From Hyphomicrobiales bacterium (GTDB lineage Bacteria > Pseudomonadota > Alphaproteobacteria > Rhizobiales > JAUVMS01), in contig JAUVMS010000049.1 of assembly GCA_030600135.1 (NCBI GenBank), positions 1 to 11,683 on the forward strand: a stretch of DNA of 11,683 bases, read 5' to 3'. Every line of letters starts with the position of its first letter. Position 1 is the first letter of the stretch. A program made the position numbers and the translations under genes. Positions 1 through 6,711 of this stretch are shown here, piece by piece. The notes under the pieces were generated by a model that had not been told where the DNA came from, made no database searches, and saw nothing but the letters and a program-made list of their open reading frames with translations.

Positions 1-175
1 CCGCACTATCCGGCGGCGGAAATTGGTTCGGCAACAGGCAATTTGATCTGCACCTTTGGATCGGGGAAAGCTCCGCACTCGCTACTTTTGGGCAGGCAAA
101 CTAGCGACACACTACGAGTCCGCCTGAGACCAGCCAGTTGCTCTTGGCCCATTCCTCATCTAAGTCCCTCGCTTC
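1..175. other. Left-edge stretch with no recognisable gene
   Basis: I read all six frames here and recognise no protein. One plus frame stays open from the window edge into murJ but resembles nothing known; the other two stop at about 44-46 and 102-104. In related Hyphomicrobiales glnD (uridylyltransferase) often sits directly upstream of murJ, but none of these frames looks like a GlnD C-terminus. No clear -35/-10 pair or terminator hairpin was found. It could be a leader for murJ or the end of an unrecognised gene. Confidence 0.4.
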
Positions 176-1756
176 ATGAAGCTCTATCGCGCCTTTGCAA
201 CGGTCGGCGGTTTGACGATGGTCAGCCGCTTTCTCGGCTTTGCCCGGGATATCATGATCGCCGCCGTGCTCGGTACGGGCATTGTGGCGGAAGCTTTCTT
301 TGCCGCCTTTCGCTTGCCCAATCTGTTCCGTCGGTTGTTCGGCGAAGGGGCGTTCAATGCTGCGTTCGTGCCGCTTTTTTCCAAACGGCTCGAGCGCGAA
401 GGGGCAGCGGCCGCACGACAATTCGCCGAACAATCCTTGTCGGCCCTGATTTTCGCCGTGCTGATCCTGACAGCGCTGGCGGAAATTTTCATGCCGGCGT
501 TCATCCATCTCATTACGCCAGGCTTTGCCGATAACCCCGAGAAATTCGATCTCACCGTTCTGCTGACGCGGATCACCTTTCCCTATCTGCTCTGCATGTC
601 GGCGGTGGCGTTGCTCTCGGGCCTCCTCAACGCATTGCACAAGTTCACGGCAGCAGCGGCAGCGCCGATAATCCTCAATGTGGTCTTGATCACTTTCATG
701 GCGGCGGCGGCCTGGTGGGGCCTGGGCAACTCACCGGTGGCGGGCGTTGTGCTTGCCTGGGGCGTGGCCGCGGCCGGCGGCCTCCAACTACTGGTGCTCG
801 CCGTTTCGGCGCACAGCCACGGCATGGGGCTCAGCCTCAGGTGGCCGCAAATGACACCGGGCGTGCGGCGCCTCGTGCGCCTGGGCATTCCCGGCATCAT
901 CGCCGGTGGCATCACGCAGATCAACATCATGATCGGCACCATGATCGCTTCGCTGCAGGACGGCGCCATTGCAATTCTCTATTTCGCCGATCGGATCTAT
1001 CAGTTGCCGCTCGGTGTCATCGGGATCGCCATTGGCGTGGTGTTGTTGCCGGACGTAGCGCGCCAGCTGGGCGCCGGCAATCATGATGCGGTTGCCGAGA
1101 GCCAGAACCGATCGCTCGAATTTTCGCTGCTGTTGACATTGCCGGCGGCGGTGGCGCTGTTCGTCGTGCCGGAGCCGATCATTCGCGTTCTCTTCGAGCG
1201 CGGTGCATTCACGTTCGAGGACACGCGAGCGGTTTCGGCCGCGCTTGCCGCGTATGCGGTGGGTCTGCCGGCCTTCGTGCTGATCAAAGTATTCTCACCC
1301 GCCTATTTCGCTCGCGAAGACACCAAAACGCCGATGATCTTCGCCGGCATCAGCGTCGCGGTGAACGTCGTCGGTTCGCTCGCACTATTCTTCTGGTTCC
1401 GCCAGCAAGGAATCATGCCCCACATCGGGATTGCGATCGCCACGACTGTCGCGGGATGGGTGAATGCGTTTCTGCTTTGGATCACGCTTGTCAGGCGCGG
1501 CCACTTCTCCGCCGACGCGCGGTTGAGACGCTGCTTGCCGCTGACCGCCCTTTCGAGCCTGGAGATGGGGGTGACGCTTTGGCTGGTTGCGGGACTGCTC
1601 ATAGATTATTTCGCGCCCGGTTCCGGGTTTATTTCACAACTCTTGGCGCTTAGCGGATTGGTAGGCTTGGGGCTTGCGGTGTTCGCCACGACGGCACAGC
1701 TAACCGGGGCTGCCAATTTGCCGGCGCTGGTCCGAGGTTTCGCGAGCCGTGGCTGA
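176..1756 (+). CDS. murJ: Lipid II flippase MurJ (MviN family)
   Basis: Polytopic inner-membrane protein of the MOP superfamily that flips lipid II from the cytoplasmic to the periplasmic face for peptidoglycan assembly. The 526-residue length matches the family (about 510-530). The N-terminus is highly characteristic: a hydrophobic first helix, then VSRFLGFARD, an AFFAAFRLPNLFRRLF segment and GEGAFNAAFVPLF; these hold the conserved arginines and the cavity-lining region known in MurJ. Around 12-14 hydrophobic segments follow, with the PAYFAREDTKTP segment at about residues 376-387, a strongly conserved MurJ signature. The ATG start puts the first helix where homologues have it, although no strong Shine-Dalgarno is visible. 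The gene is intact and is followed 62 nt later by trpS, the usual order in Hyphomicrobiales. Confidence 0.97.
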   Translation: MKLYRAFATVGGLTMVSRFLGFARDIMIAAVLGTGIVAEAFFAAFRLPNLFRRLFGEGAFNAAFVPLFSKRLEREGAAAARQFAEQSLSALIFAVLILTALAEIFMPAFIHLITPGFADNPEKFDLTVLLTRITFPYLLCMSAVALLSGLLNALHKFTAAAAAPIILNVVLITFMAAAAWWGLGNSPVAGVVLAWGVAAAGGLQLLVLAVSAHSHGMGLSLRWPQMTPGVRRLVRLGIPGIIAGGITQINIMIGTMIASLQDGAIAILYFADRIYQLPLGVIGIAIGVVLLPDVARQLGAGNHDAVAESQNRSLEFSLLLTLPAAVALFVVPEPIIRVLFERGAFTFEDTRAVSAALAAYAVGLPAFVLIKVFSPAYFAREDTKTPMIFAGISVAVNVVGSLALFFWFRQQGIMPHIGIAIATTVAGWVNAFLLWITLVRRGHFSADARLRRCLPLTALSSLEMGVTLWLVAGLLIDYFAPGSGFISQLLALSGLVGLGLAVFATTAQLTGAANLPALVRGFASRG

Positions 1757-1818
1757 CACGACGGTCTTGCGCTCACGCGCTGCACGCGCCATAACGCGCG
1801 GCAATCCAAGGGGTCAGC

Positions 1819-2868
1819 ATGACGATAAAAGAGCGTGTGTTTTCGGGCGTTCAGCCCACCGGTAATCTACATCTCGGCAACTATCTGGGGGCAATTACGC
1901 GCTTTGTTGCGTTGCAGGACTCCCACGACTGTATCTACTGCGTGGTGGATATGCATGCCATCACGCAAGCTGTTTCTGTTTGGGGTGGACCGGAAGGACT
2001 GGCCCAAAACACCCGCGAGGTGACGGCCGCATTCATCGCCGCCGGGATCGATCCTGAAAGGCACATCGTCTTCAACCAAAGCCAGGTCAGCGCCCATGCC
2101 GAGCTGGCGTGGATCTTCAATTGCGTGGCGCGAATGGGTTGGCTGAACCGAATGACGCAATTCAAGGAGAAGGCCGGCAAGCATCGTGAGAATGCGTCGG
2201 TCGGGCTCTACGACTATCCCGTGCTGATGGCGGCCGACATCTTGGCCTATCGCGCGACTCATGTGCCGGTTGGCGAAGACCAAAAGCAGCACCTCGAGCT
2301 GTCGCGCGACATCGCCCAGAAATTCAACACCGATTTTGCTGCATCAGCGGCTGAAGCGGGCTACGAGGATGGATTTTTTCCACTGCCCGAGCCGTTGATA
2401 ACCGGCCCAGCCACGCGCGTCATGTCGCTCAGGGACGGCACCAAGAAGATGTCCAAGTCGGACCCATCGGATATGTCGCGGATCAAGATGACCGACGATG
2501 CTGACACCATCGCCAAGAAGATCAGGAAAGCGAAAACAGATCCCGAGCCACTGCCCTCCGAAGCTGATGGACTGGAGGGGCGACCCGAAGCGAAGAATCT
2601 CATTGGCATCTATGCCGCATTGGCCGGGCAATCGGAAGACGAAGCCCTTTCGCAGTTTGGCGGTTCGCAGTTTTCCGACTTCAAAAAAGCTTTGGCCGAA
2701 GTGACGGTCGAACTGGTTGCGCCTGTCGCTGCGGAGATGCGGCGACTGCTCGACGATCCGGCCGAGATCGACCGTGTTCTCGCCTCGGGCGCCGATCGAG
2801 CGCGCGCTATTGCCGAACCGATCATGGTCGACGTCAAGAAGATCGTCGGCTTCATTTCGTCAAAATAG
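1819..2868 (+). CDS. trpS: Tryptophanyl-tRNA synthetase
   Basis: Cytoplasmic class Ic aminoacyl-tRNA synthetase that charges tRNA(Trp) with tryptophan using ATP; normally essential. It is 349 residues, slightly longer than the E. coli enzyme (334) and typical of alphaproteobacteria. The Rossmann-fold signature is at residues 10-22, with the HIGH-equivalent HLGN at 18-21. The second ATP-binding motif KMSKS lies at 210-214 inside GTKKMSKSDPSD. DMHAIT near residue 45 and the MAADILAY plus VPVGEDQKQHLELSRDIA region are characteristic tryptophan/tRNA-binding segments. A purine-rich Shine-Dalgarno (AAGGGG) precedes the ATG by about 7 nt and decides the start. No leader peptide with tandem Trp codons is visible in the 62 nt upstream. 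Confidence 0.98.
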   Translation: MTIKERVFSGVQPTGNLHLGNYLGAITRFVALQDSHDCIYCVVDMHAITQAVSVWGGPEGLAQNTREVTAAFIAAGIDPERHIVFNQSQVSAHAELAWIFNCVARMGWLNRMTQFKEKAGKHRENASVGLYDYPVLMAADILAYRATHVPVGEDQKQHLELSRDIAQKFNTDFAASAAEAGYEDGFFPLPEPLITGPATRVMSLRDGTKKMSKSDPSDMSRIKMTDDADTIAKKIRKAKTDPEPLPSEADGLEGRPEAKNLIGIYAALAGQSEDEALSQFGGSQFSDFKKALAEVTVELVAPVAAEMRRLLDDPAEIDRVLASGADRARAIAEPIMVDVKKIVGFISSK

Positions 2869-2916
2869 AGCCGGCAAGGGCGAAGTCGGGTGTACCGGCT
2901 GGGGCTGTCCTTGCCG
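2869..2916 (+). promoter_or_regulatory. Inverted repeats in the trpS-usp gap
   Basis: Directly after the trpS stop, the arm CGGCAAGG (2872-2879) is complementary to CCTTGCCG (2909-2916). The overlapping arm AGCCGG (2869-2874) can instead pair with CCGGCT (2895-2900). The two pairings exclude each other. No T-run follows, so this is not a classical intrinsic terminator; it may be a weak transcript-end structure, or chance in GC-rich DNA. Confidence 0.3.
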
Positions 2917-2991
2917 CGTATCAGTGTGCAACAATCGAATTGATGCACCCGCCACCTCAGGGTTCGGCGACAAATTTTAGTTGGAGACGTC

Positions 2992-3498
2992 ATGCCACAT
3001 AGAAAACGCAAGGTCTTCGAGAAGGGCCACCGGCGAAAACTGTTGGTGGTCGTCGACGAGTCGCCGGAATTCGACGCCGCACTCTATTTTGCAGCCCGCG
3101 TTGCACGCCGAACCGGGGGAACGTTGTGCTTCGTCTACGTTATCGGGCCAGGAGATTTCACGCATTGGATCGGAGTCGAGGCGATCAGACGTGAAGAAGA
3201 AACCAGCAGAGCGAATGCCCTTTTTCGCCGCGCCAGGATCAAGTTGGCCACGGTCGATTGCCAAGATCTTGAGCCGGAAGAGGTGATTTTGGAGGGGCAA
3301 ACGAATGAGGAACTGGTGGAACTGATCGAAAGTGATGAGGATATCGCCGTGCTCGTGCTGGGGGCGGCCAGCGACGCGGAGGGTCCTGGCCCACTCGTCT
3401 CAATGCTCGCCACGGGCAAGGGCGCGGGAACATTCCCAATTCCAATCTACATCGTACCCGGCACTCTAACGCCAGAGGATATTCAGGCGCTGGCCTGA
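2992..3498 (+). CDS. Universal stress protein (UspA family)
   Basis: Single-domain cytoplasmic universal stress protein of 168 residues, a little longer than the usual 140-160 because of a basic N-terminal lead (many Lys/Arg in residues 1-16). The first beta strand is KLLVVVDES at 16-24, with the conserved Asp that contacts adenine in ATP-binding members. The fourth strand and nucleotide loop read VLVLGAASDAEGPGP near residues 121-135; this departs from the strict G-x2-G-x9-G-S/T ATP-binding signature, so nucleotide binding is uncertain. The C-terminal strand is PIYIVPGTL. A GGAGA Shine-Dalgarno sits just upstream of the ATG. A Usp gene between trpS and nfu is common in Hyphomicrobiales, but its specific role is unknown. 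Confidence 0.88.
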   Translation: MPHRKRKVFEKGHRRKLLVVVDESPEFDAALYFAARVARRTGGTLCFVYVIGPGDFTHWIGVEAIRREEETSRANALFRRARIKLATVDCQDLEPEEVILEGQTNEELVELIESDEDIAVLVLGAASDAEGPGPLVSMLATGKGAGTFPIPIYIVPGTLTPEDIQALA

Positions 3499-3542
3499 GA
3501 TTCACGTAGAACCAGCTGAAGGCCACCGGTCAGCAAAGCTGT

Positions 3543-3566
3543 GCGAATGTCAGGGCAAGGATTCGC
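3543..3566 (+). promoter_or_regulatory. Small hairpin upstream of nfu
   Basis: In the 164-nt gap between usp and nfu, GCGAAT (3543-3548) and ATTCGC (3561-3566) form a perfect 6-bp inverted repeat with a 12-nt loop, 45 nt after the usp stop. There is no adjacent T-run. An operator, weak transcript end or chance are all possible. I see no convincing promoter or known iron or Fe-S regulator box in the rest of the gap. Confidence 0.2.
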
Positions 3567-3662
3567 AATTCGAAGCCAAGGTCGCTATGTTTCATAGAAC
3601 AATTCCAAAGTGCAGCCATTTTGGCGTGTAGCTTGAACCCTTCAGCCACTGGGAGTTCTTCG

Positions 3663-4226
3663 ATGTTCATCCAAACCGAAGCGACGCCAAATCCCGCGAC
3701 GTTGAAGTTCATTCCCGGCAGGCAGGTGCTGAGTTCGGGCACAGTGGACTATCGCGGCCCCGATGAGGCAGCGGAGCAGTCGCCGCTCGCCGAGCGACTA
3801 TTCCAGATCGAAGGTGTCGAAGGTGTGTTTTTTGGCACCGACTTTATTTCGATCAGCAAAGGTGAGGCGGAATGGCAGCACCTCAAGCCCGCAATCCTCG
3901 GCGTCATCATGGAACACTTCATGTCGGGCGCGCCGGTTATGGCGGGCTCGGGGGCGCCGCAAGCGGAGAGCGGCGGAGAGTTTTTCGACGAGGGTGACGA
4001 GGAGATTGTGGCCACCGTCAAGGAACTCTTGGATACTCGCGTGCGACCGGCCGTAGCCCAGGACGGTGGCGACATCACCTTTCAAGGCTTTCGCGACGGT
4101 GTGGTCTACTTGCATATGCGTGGGGCGTGTGCCGGATGCCCGAGTTCCACGGCAACCTTGAAGCACGGCATTGAGAACCTGCTTAGGCATTTCGTGCCGG
4201 AGGTGCAGGAGGTGCGTCCGGTTTGA
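3663..4226 (+). CDS. nfuA: Nfu-type iron-sulfur cluster scaffold/carrier (NifU-like)
   Basis: Cytoplasmic Fe-S cluster carrier that receives [4Fe-4S] clusters from the assembly machinery and passes them to client apoproteins. The 187 residues hold an N-terminal Nfu_N domain (about 1-88, starting MFIQTEATPNPATLKF with a typical FFGTDFISI segment) and a C-terminal NifU domain (about 110-187). The cluster-binding CxxC is Cys156 and Cys159 in RGACAGCPSS, within the hallmark VRPAVAQDGGDI...GI.NLLRHFVPEV framework. This is the same two-domain layout as mitochondrial NFU1. I chose the ATG at 3663 because GGGAG lies about 8 nt upstream and homologues begin MFIQTE; an upstream in-frame ATG at 3621 would add residues with no family support. 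Confidence 0.95.
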   Translation: MFIQTEATPNPATLKFIPGRQVLSSGTVDYRGPDEAAEQSPLAERLFQIEGVEGVFFGTDFISISKGEAEWQHLKPAILGVIMEHFMSGAPVMAGSGAPQAESGGEFFDEGDEEIVATVKELLDTRVRPAVAQDGGDITFQGFRDGVVYLHMRGACAGCPSSTATLKHGIENLLRHFVPEVQEVRPV

Positions 4227-4274
4227 ACTGACGCCCGGACAAGGTCGCGTCAGTTGCTCGGAGCAACTTGTTGC
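4226..4274 (+). promoter_or_regulatory. Overlapping, mutually exclusive hairpins between nfu and tsaB
   Basis: Starting at the last base of the nfu stop, AACTGACGC (4226-4234) pairs perfectly with GCGTCAGTT (4247-4255); GAC/GTC inside the loop extends the stem beyond a 3-nt bulge. The next element, GTTGCTC (4253-4259) with GAGCAAC (4261-4267), shares bases with the first stem. GCAAC (4263-4267) can also pair with GTTGC (4270-4274). No U-tract follows the large stem. This looks like an intercistronic mRNA structure that could end, process or attenuate the transcript before tsaB; the function is inferred. Confidence 0.45.
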
Positions 4275-4318
4275 CAGCAGGACCTAAGCTCGATCAAAGA
4301 CTTCCCAATGAGAATGGC

Positions 4319-5023
4319 TTGAAATTGAACGTCCTCGCCATCGATACGAGCTTTGAAGCTTGTTCGGCAGCAGTTGTTGCAGGGCAAGACGGAGGCGAGC
4401 GCGCTGCGCGAACCTATGAGGTGCTCTCGAAAGGCCATGCCGAGCGAATCATGTCCATGGTCAGGTCCGTGGTCGGTGAAGCCGGGCTCGGATTCACGCA
4501 AATCGATCGCATTGCAGTGACGGTAGGCCCAGGATCATTCACCGGCGTTCGAATTGGCATGGCGGCGGCCAAGGGGCTGGCATTGGCAACGTCGAAAGAA
4601 TTGGTCGGGCAAACCAGTCTCGCGGTGATGGCCGCTCGCTACCGCCGCGAACATCCGCAATGCGAGGAGTTGGAGCCTCTGGCAGTTGTCGTCGATGCAC
4701 GGCGAGGCGAAGTTTACATGCAGCAGTTTGCCGGCGGCTCTGACAGCGGTACCGGCCCGGTGATTTGCTCGCCGGACGACGCAGCGCTAGTGTTGCCGCA
4801 TGGATCGCTCGTCGTTGGCAGCGGGGCTCATTTGGTGGCCGCTGCAGCAATGACGCATGGCCGTGGGTTGCAAGTGGATTGCGGGGAACTCCAGCCCGAC
4901 GCCTATGATCTCGCCATTCTTGCACGCACCATGCCGGCCCATGACCGACCGGTGGCGCCACTTTACCTGAGAGCACCGGACGCCAAGGCACAAGTTGGCA
5001 AGGCGGTGACACGAGCCTGTTGA
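4319..5023 (+). CDS. tsaB: tRNA threonylcarbamoyladenosine biosynthesis protein TsaB
   Basis: Non-catalytic partner of TsaD and TsaE in the complex that transfers the threonylcarbamoyl group to A37 of ANN-decoding tRNAs (t6A). It belongs to the ASKHA (actin-like) fold: the beta strand NVLAIDTSFEACSAAV at the N-terminus, the ITV-like GPGSFTGVRIGMAAAKGLA signature near residues 65-85, and the DARRGEVYMQQF strand near 125-136 are hallmarks. The end (LYLRAPDAK) matches the family's usual YxRxPDA finish. No ATG exists at the right place: the frame opens with TTG at 4268, 4319 or 4325. I chose 4319 because it gives 234 residues, close to family length, with a weak GAG upstream. The usual downstream partner rimI is absent here. 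Confidence 0.93.
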   Translation: MKLNVLAIDTSFEACSAAVVAGQDGGERAARTYEVLSKGHAERIMSMVRSVVGEAGLGFTQIDRIAVTVGPGSFTGVRIGMAAAKGLALATSKELVGQTSLAVMAARYRREHPQCEELEPLAVVVDARRGEVYMQQFAGGSDSGTGPVICSPDDAALVLPHGSLVVGSGAHLVAAAAMTHGRGLQVDCGELQPDAYDLAILARTMPAHDRPVAPLYLRAPDAKAQVGKAVTRAC

Positions 5024-5233
5024 GACGATCGATGGCATCGATAGCCGTTGAGATCGCGATCTCGACGCACTGCGATCGTTATGGCGCTCGGTGTTGCGGA
5101 TGCGCACATTTCTGCCGAACCAACCCGGCACATTTGACGAATTCGAGCTGCTGCACGATCTTGAATGTTTGACCTGCGGACCGATGCATCACGTGCCACC
5201 GCGCGTCTGTGCCAGTTCGGCCAGGAATCGCGT
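5024..5233. other. tsaB-fur gap rich in palindromes; rimI absent
   Basis: This 210-nt gap separates tsaB from fur, where related genomes typically carry rimI. No GNAT acetyltransferase motif is visible in any frame. It contains ATCGATG-G-CATCGAT (5028-5042) and the perfect 14-bp palindrome GAGATCGCGATCTC (5050-5063), followed by another CGATCG. Two tiny frames are open: ATG 5032-5172 (46 codons, Cys-rich) and ATG 5100-5237 (45 codons). Neither resembles a known protein. Confidence 0.5.
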
Positions 5234-5237
5234 ATGA
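5100..5237 (+). CDS. Possible 45-residue ORF coupled to fur
   Basis: An ATG-initiated frame of 45 codons runs up to fur and ends in the overlap ATGA (5234-5237), so its stop overlaps the fur start as in translationally coupled pairs. The product would begin MRTFLPNQPG and contains an acidic FDEFELLHDLE stretch followed by three cysteines. I do not recognise it and see no clear Shine-Dalgarno. It may be a small real gene, a decayed remnant of a lost neighbour, or a random open frame; random is the default. Confidence 0.2.
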   Translation: MRTFLPNQPGTFDEFELLHDLECLTCGPMHHVPPRVCASSARNRV

Positions 5238-5686
5238 TCATGGGCATGACGCACGACAACCGAAACACGCGCTCGCGATTGGAGCAACTCTGCGAGGCCA
5301 GGGGCATGCGGATGACGGAGCAGCGCCGCGTCATCGCCCGTGTTCTTTCAGAGGCGATTGATCATCCCGATGTCGAGGAGGTCTATCGCCGTGCGGCCAG
5401 CGTTGATGAGGGCATCTCGCTCTCGACGGTGTATCGCACCGTTCGATTGTTCGAGGAAGCCGGCATTCTCGAGCGCCACGATTTCGGCGAGGGGCGGGCG
5501 CGCTATGAGAAGGTCGCGAGCGAACATCATGACCATCTCATTGATCTTGAGACTGGCGATGTGATCGAGTTTCGCAACGAGGAAATTGAGCGATTGCAGG
5601 AGCGTGTCGCTCGCGAACTCGGATATAGGCTTGTCGGGCACAAATTGGAGCTGTATGCAACTCCGTTGAAAAAGAACCGCCAATAA
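5234..5686 (+). CDS. fur: Fur family metalloregulator (alphaproteobacterial Fur/Mur type)
   Basis: Dimeric DNA-binding repressor of the Fur superfamily; in Hyphomicrobiales the closest members (Mur) answer mainly to manganese, elsewhere to iron. It has 150 residues: a winged-helix domain with GMRMTEQRRVIARVL (24-38), DHPDVEEVYRR (43-53) and the recognition helix STVYRTVRLFEEAGI (64-78), then a dimerisation/metal domain with EHHDHLIDLETG (97-108) holding the regulatory His ligands. It differs from Irr, whose HHH motif is absent. The C-terminal CxxC zinc site of E. coli Fur is missing; the only cysteine is Cys20. ATG 5234 was chosen because AGGA lies 7 nt upstream; ATG 5246 is also possible, while the longer frame from 5165 adds residues without family support. 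The plsC-like gene follows after 17 nt. Confidence 0.94.
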   Translation: MIMGMTHDNRNTRSRLEQLCEARGMRMTEQRRVIARVLSEAIDHPDVEEVYRRAASVDEGISLSTVYRTVRLFEEAGILERHDFGEGRARYEKVASEHHDHLIDLETGDVIEFRNEEIERLQERVARELGYRLVGHKLELYATPLKKNRQ

Positions 5687-5703
5687 TCTGGTATGAGCAA
5701 AGC

Positions 5704-6594
5704 TTGATACAAACTCTGCGCGCCGGAACCGTGTTGGGCGCATTTGCCATCTTCACACTCGCTCTGATCCCCGTTCAGTGGACGCTGCTCAAGCTCGGTT
5801 CGCGTCATGCACGGACGTTTCCCAGGTGGTACCATCGCCAAGTCTGCAAGTTGTTCAATCTGAAAGTGCACACACGTGGGCACGTGGCCGATGAACGAGG
5901 CGTGCTGATTGTTTCCAATCATGTCTCCTGGCTCGACATTCCGGCGTTGAGCGCGATTGCGCCACTATCATTCGTCGCCAAGAAGGATGTCGAGGATTGG
6001 CCATTCGTTGGCCTGCTGGCCGGTCTGCAACGCAGTGTGTTCGTCGACCGCGAGCGAAAGTCGAGTGCCCACGGCACATCCAACGAAATCATGGATCGCC
6101 TCGCCAGGGGCGATCATGTCGTGCTCTTTGCCGAGGGTACGAGCAGTGACGGCAATCGCGTGCTGCCGTTCAAGAGCTCGCTGCTGGGGGCCGCAAAACC
6201 GGGAAAACGACAAGCCGAGGCGCCGCCGCTCTATGTCCAGACCTTTGCTGTCGCCTATACGCAGCTTCACGGGCTGCCTATCGGGCGGGCCTTGCGGCCG
6301 CGCGTGGCATGGTATGGCGACATGGAATTGCTCAGCCATGCATGGCAGGTGCTCAAGGGAGGACCGATCGATGCTCACGTCATCATCGGCGAACCCGTAC
6401 TGCTGGATCGGTTCGCCGATCGCAAAGAGCTGACACGCCACGTCGAGTCGCAGATCAGGCATGACTTTCTGCATGTCCTTCGGCGTGGCAACTTACGGAA
6501 CTTCGAAGCGCAGTTGCCGCAAAGCATCGCCAGCAAGAACACTTTGTGCGACAGCGACGGATTGAAGCTGGACAGTAACAGAACAGCGGATTAG
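5704..6594 (+). CDS. plsC: 1-acyl-sn-glycerol-3-phosphate acyltransferase (PlsC family)
   Basis: Membrane-bound acyltransferase that adds a second acyl chain to lysophosphatidic acid to give phosphatidic acid, or a closely related lyso-lipid acyltransferase. A hydrophobic segment at residues 8-31 anchors the 296-residue protein. Motif I, NHVSWLD, carries the catalytic His73 and Asp78 (HX4D). The arginine-containing motif II region is FVDRER, and motif III, FAEGTSSDGNRVLPFKSSLL, starts at residue 142. Rhizobia often have several PlsC paralogues, including ornithine-lipid OlsA; the fur-plsC-miaB location favours a phosphatidic-acid or general role, but the substrate is not proven. The start is TTG at 5704: no ATG or GTG lies between the fur stop and it in frame. 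GTG 5731 is an alternative but would clip the membrane helix. Confidence 0.88.
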   Translation: MIQTLRAGTVLGAFAIFTLALIPVQWTLLKLGSRHARTFPRWYHRQVCKLFNLKVHTRGHVADERGVLIVSNHVSWLDIPALSAIAPLSFVAKKDVEDWPFVGLLAGLQRSVFVDRERKSSAHGTSNEIMDRLARGDHVVLFAEGTSSDGNRVLPFKSSLLGAAKPGKRQAEAPPLYVQTFAVAYTQLHGLPIGRALRPRVAWYGDMELLSHAWQVLKGGPIDAHVIIGEPVLLDRFADRKELTRHVESQIRHDFLHVLRRGNLRNFEAQLPQSIASKNTLCDSDGLKLDSNRTAD

Positions 6595-6626
6595 GGATGG
6601 CGCGAATCCTGCCGGGGATGCTGCTC

Positions 6627-6711
6627 AACTAAGATCGATAAGTAGAAACAATTTACACTATCTTAGTTAAATCAGCACGCTAACCATTTTTGAATGAAGT
6701 CGAACTAAGAT
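6627..6711 (+). repeat. Three copies of AACTAAGAT upstream of miaB
   Basis: AACTAAGAT occurs at 6627-6635, inverted (ATCTTAGTT) at 6660-6668, and again direct at 6703-6711, where it overlaps the first possible miaB start codon. Copy starts are 33 and 43 bp apart, close to three and four helical turns, so the copies would lie on roughly one face of the DNA. Copies one and two can also fold into a 9-bp stem with a 24-nt loop in RNA. The surrounding DNA (about 6627-6712) is far richer in A+T than the rest of the window. This could be an operator, a promoter region or a 5' UTR structure; I match it to no known regulator. Confidence 0.6.

Noticed and set aside
101..640. Long minus-strand frame of 179 codons opposite murJ
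   Set aside because: It lies largely antisense to the clearly real MurJ, has a charged low-complexity composition typical of antisense GC-rich frames, and resembles no family.
3588..3600. TTCATAGAA upstream of nfu as an Irr- or iron-type box
   Set aside because: Only short TTC-N3-GAA symmetry; it does not match the longer known iron-responsive consensus sequences.
5032..5172. Cys-rich 46-codon frame after tsaB
   Set aside because: No recognised motif, weak ribosome-binding site, and overlap with another tiny frame; not listed as a gene.
5165..5233. Longer fur start at 5165
   Set aside because: Adds 23 residues without family support, while 5234 has AGGA at ideal spacing.
6680..6687. CTAACCAT resembling a CtrA half-site (TTAACCAT), near TTAA at 6667-6670
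   Set aside because: One mismatch, and the spacing to TTAA is wrong for the TTAA-N7-TTAA box; AT-rich DNA gives such matches easily.
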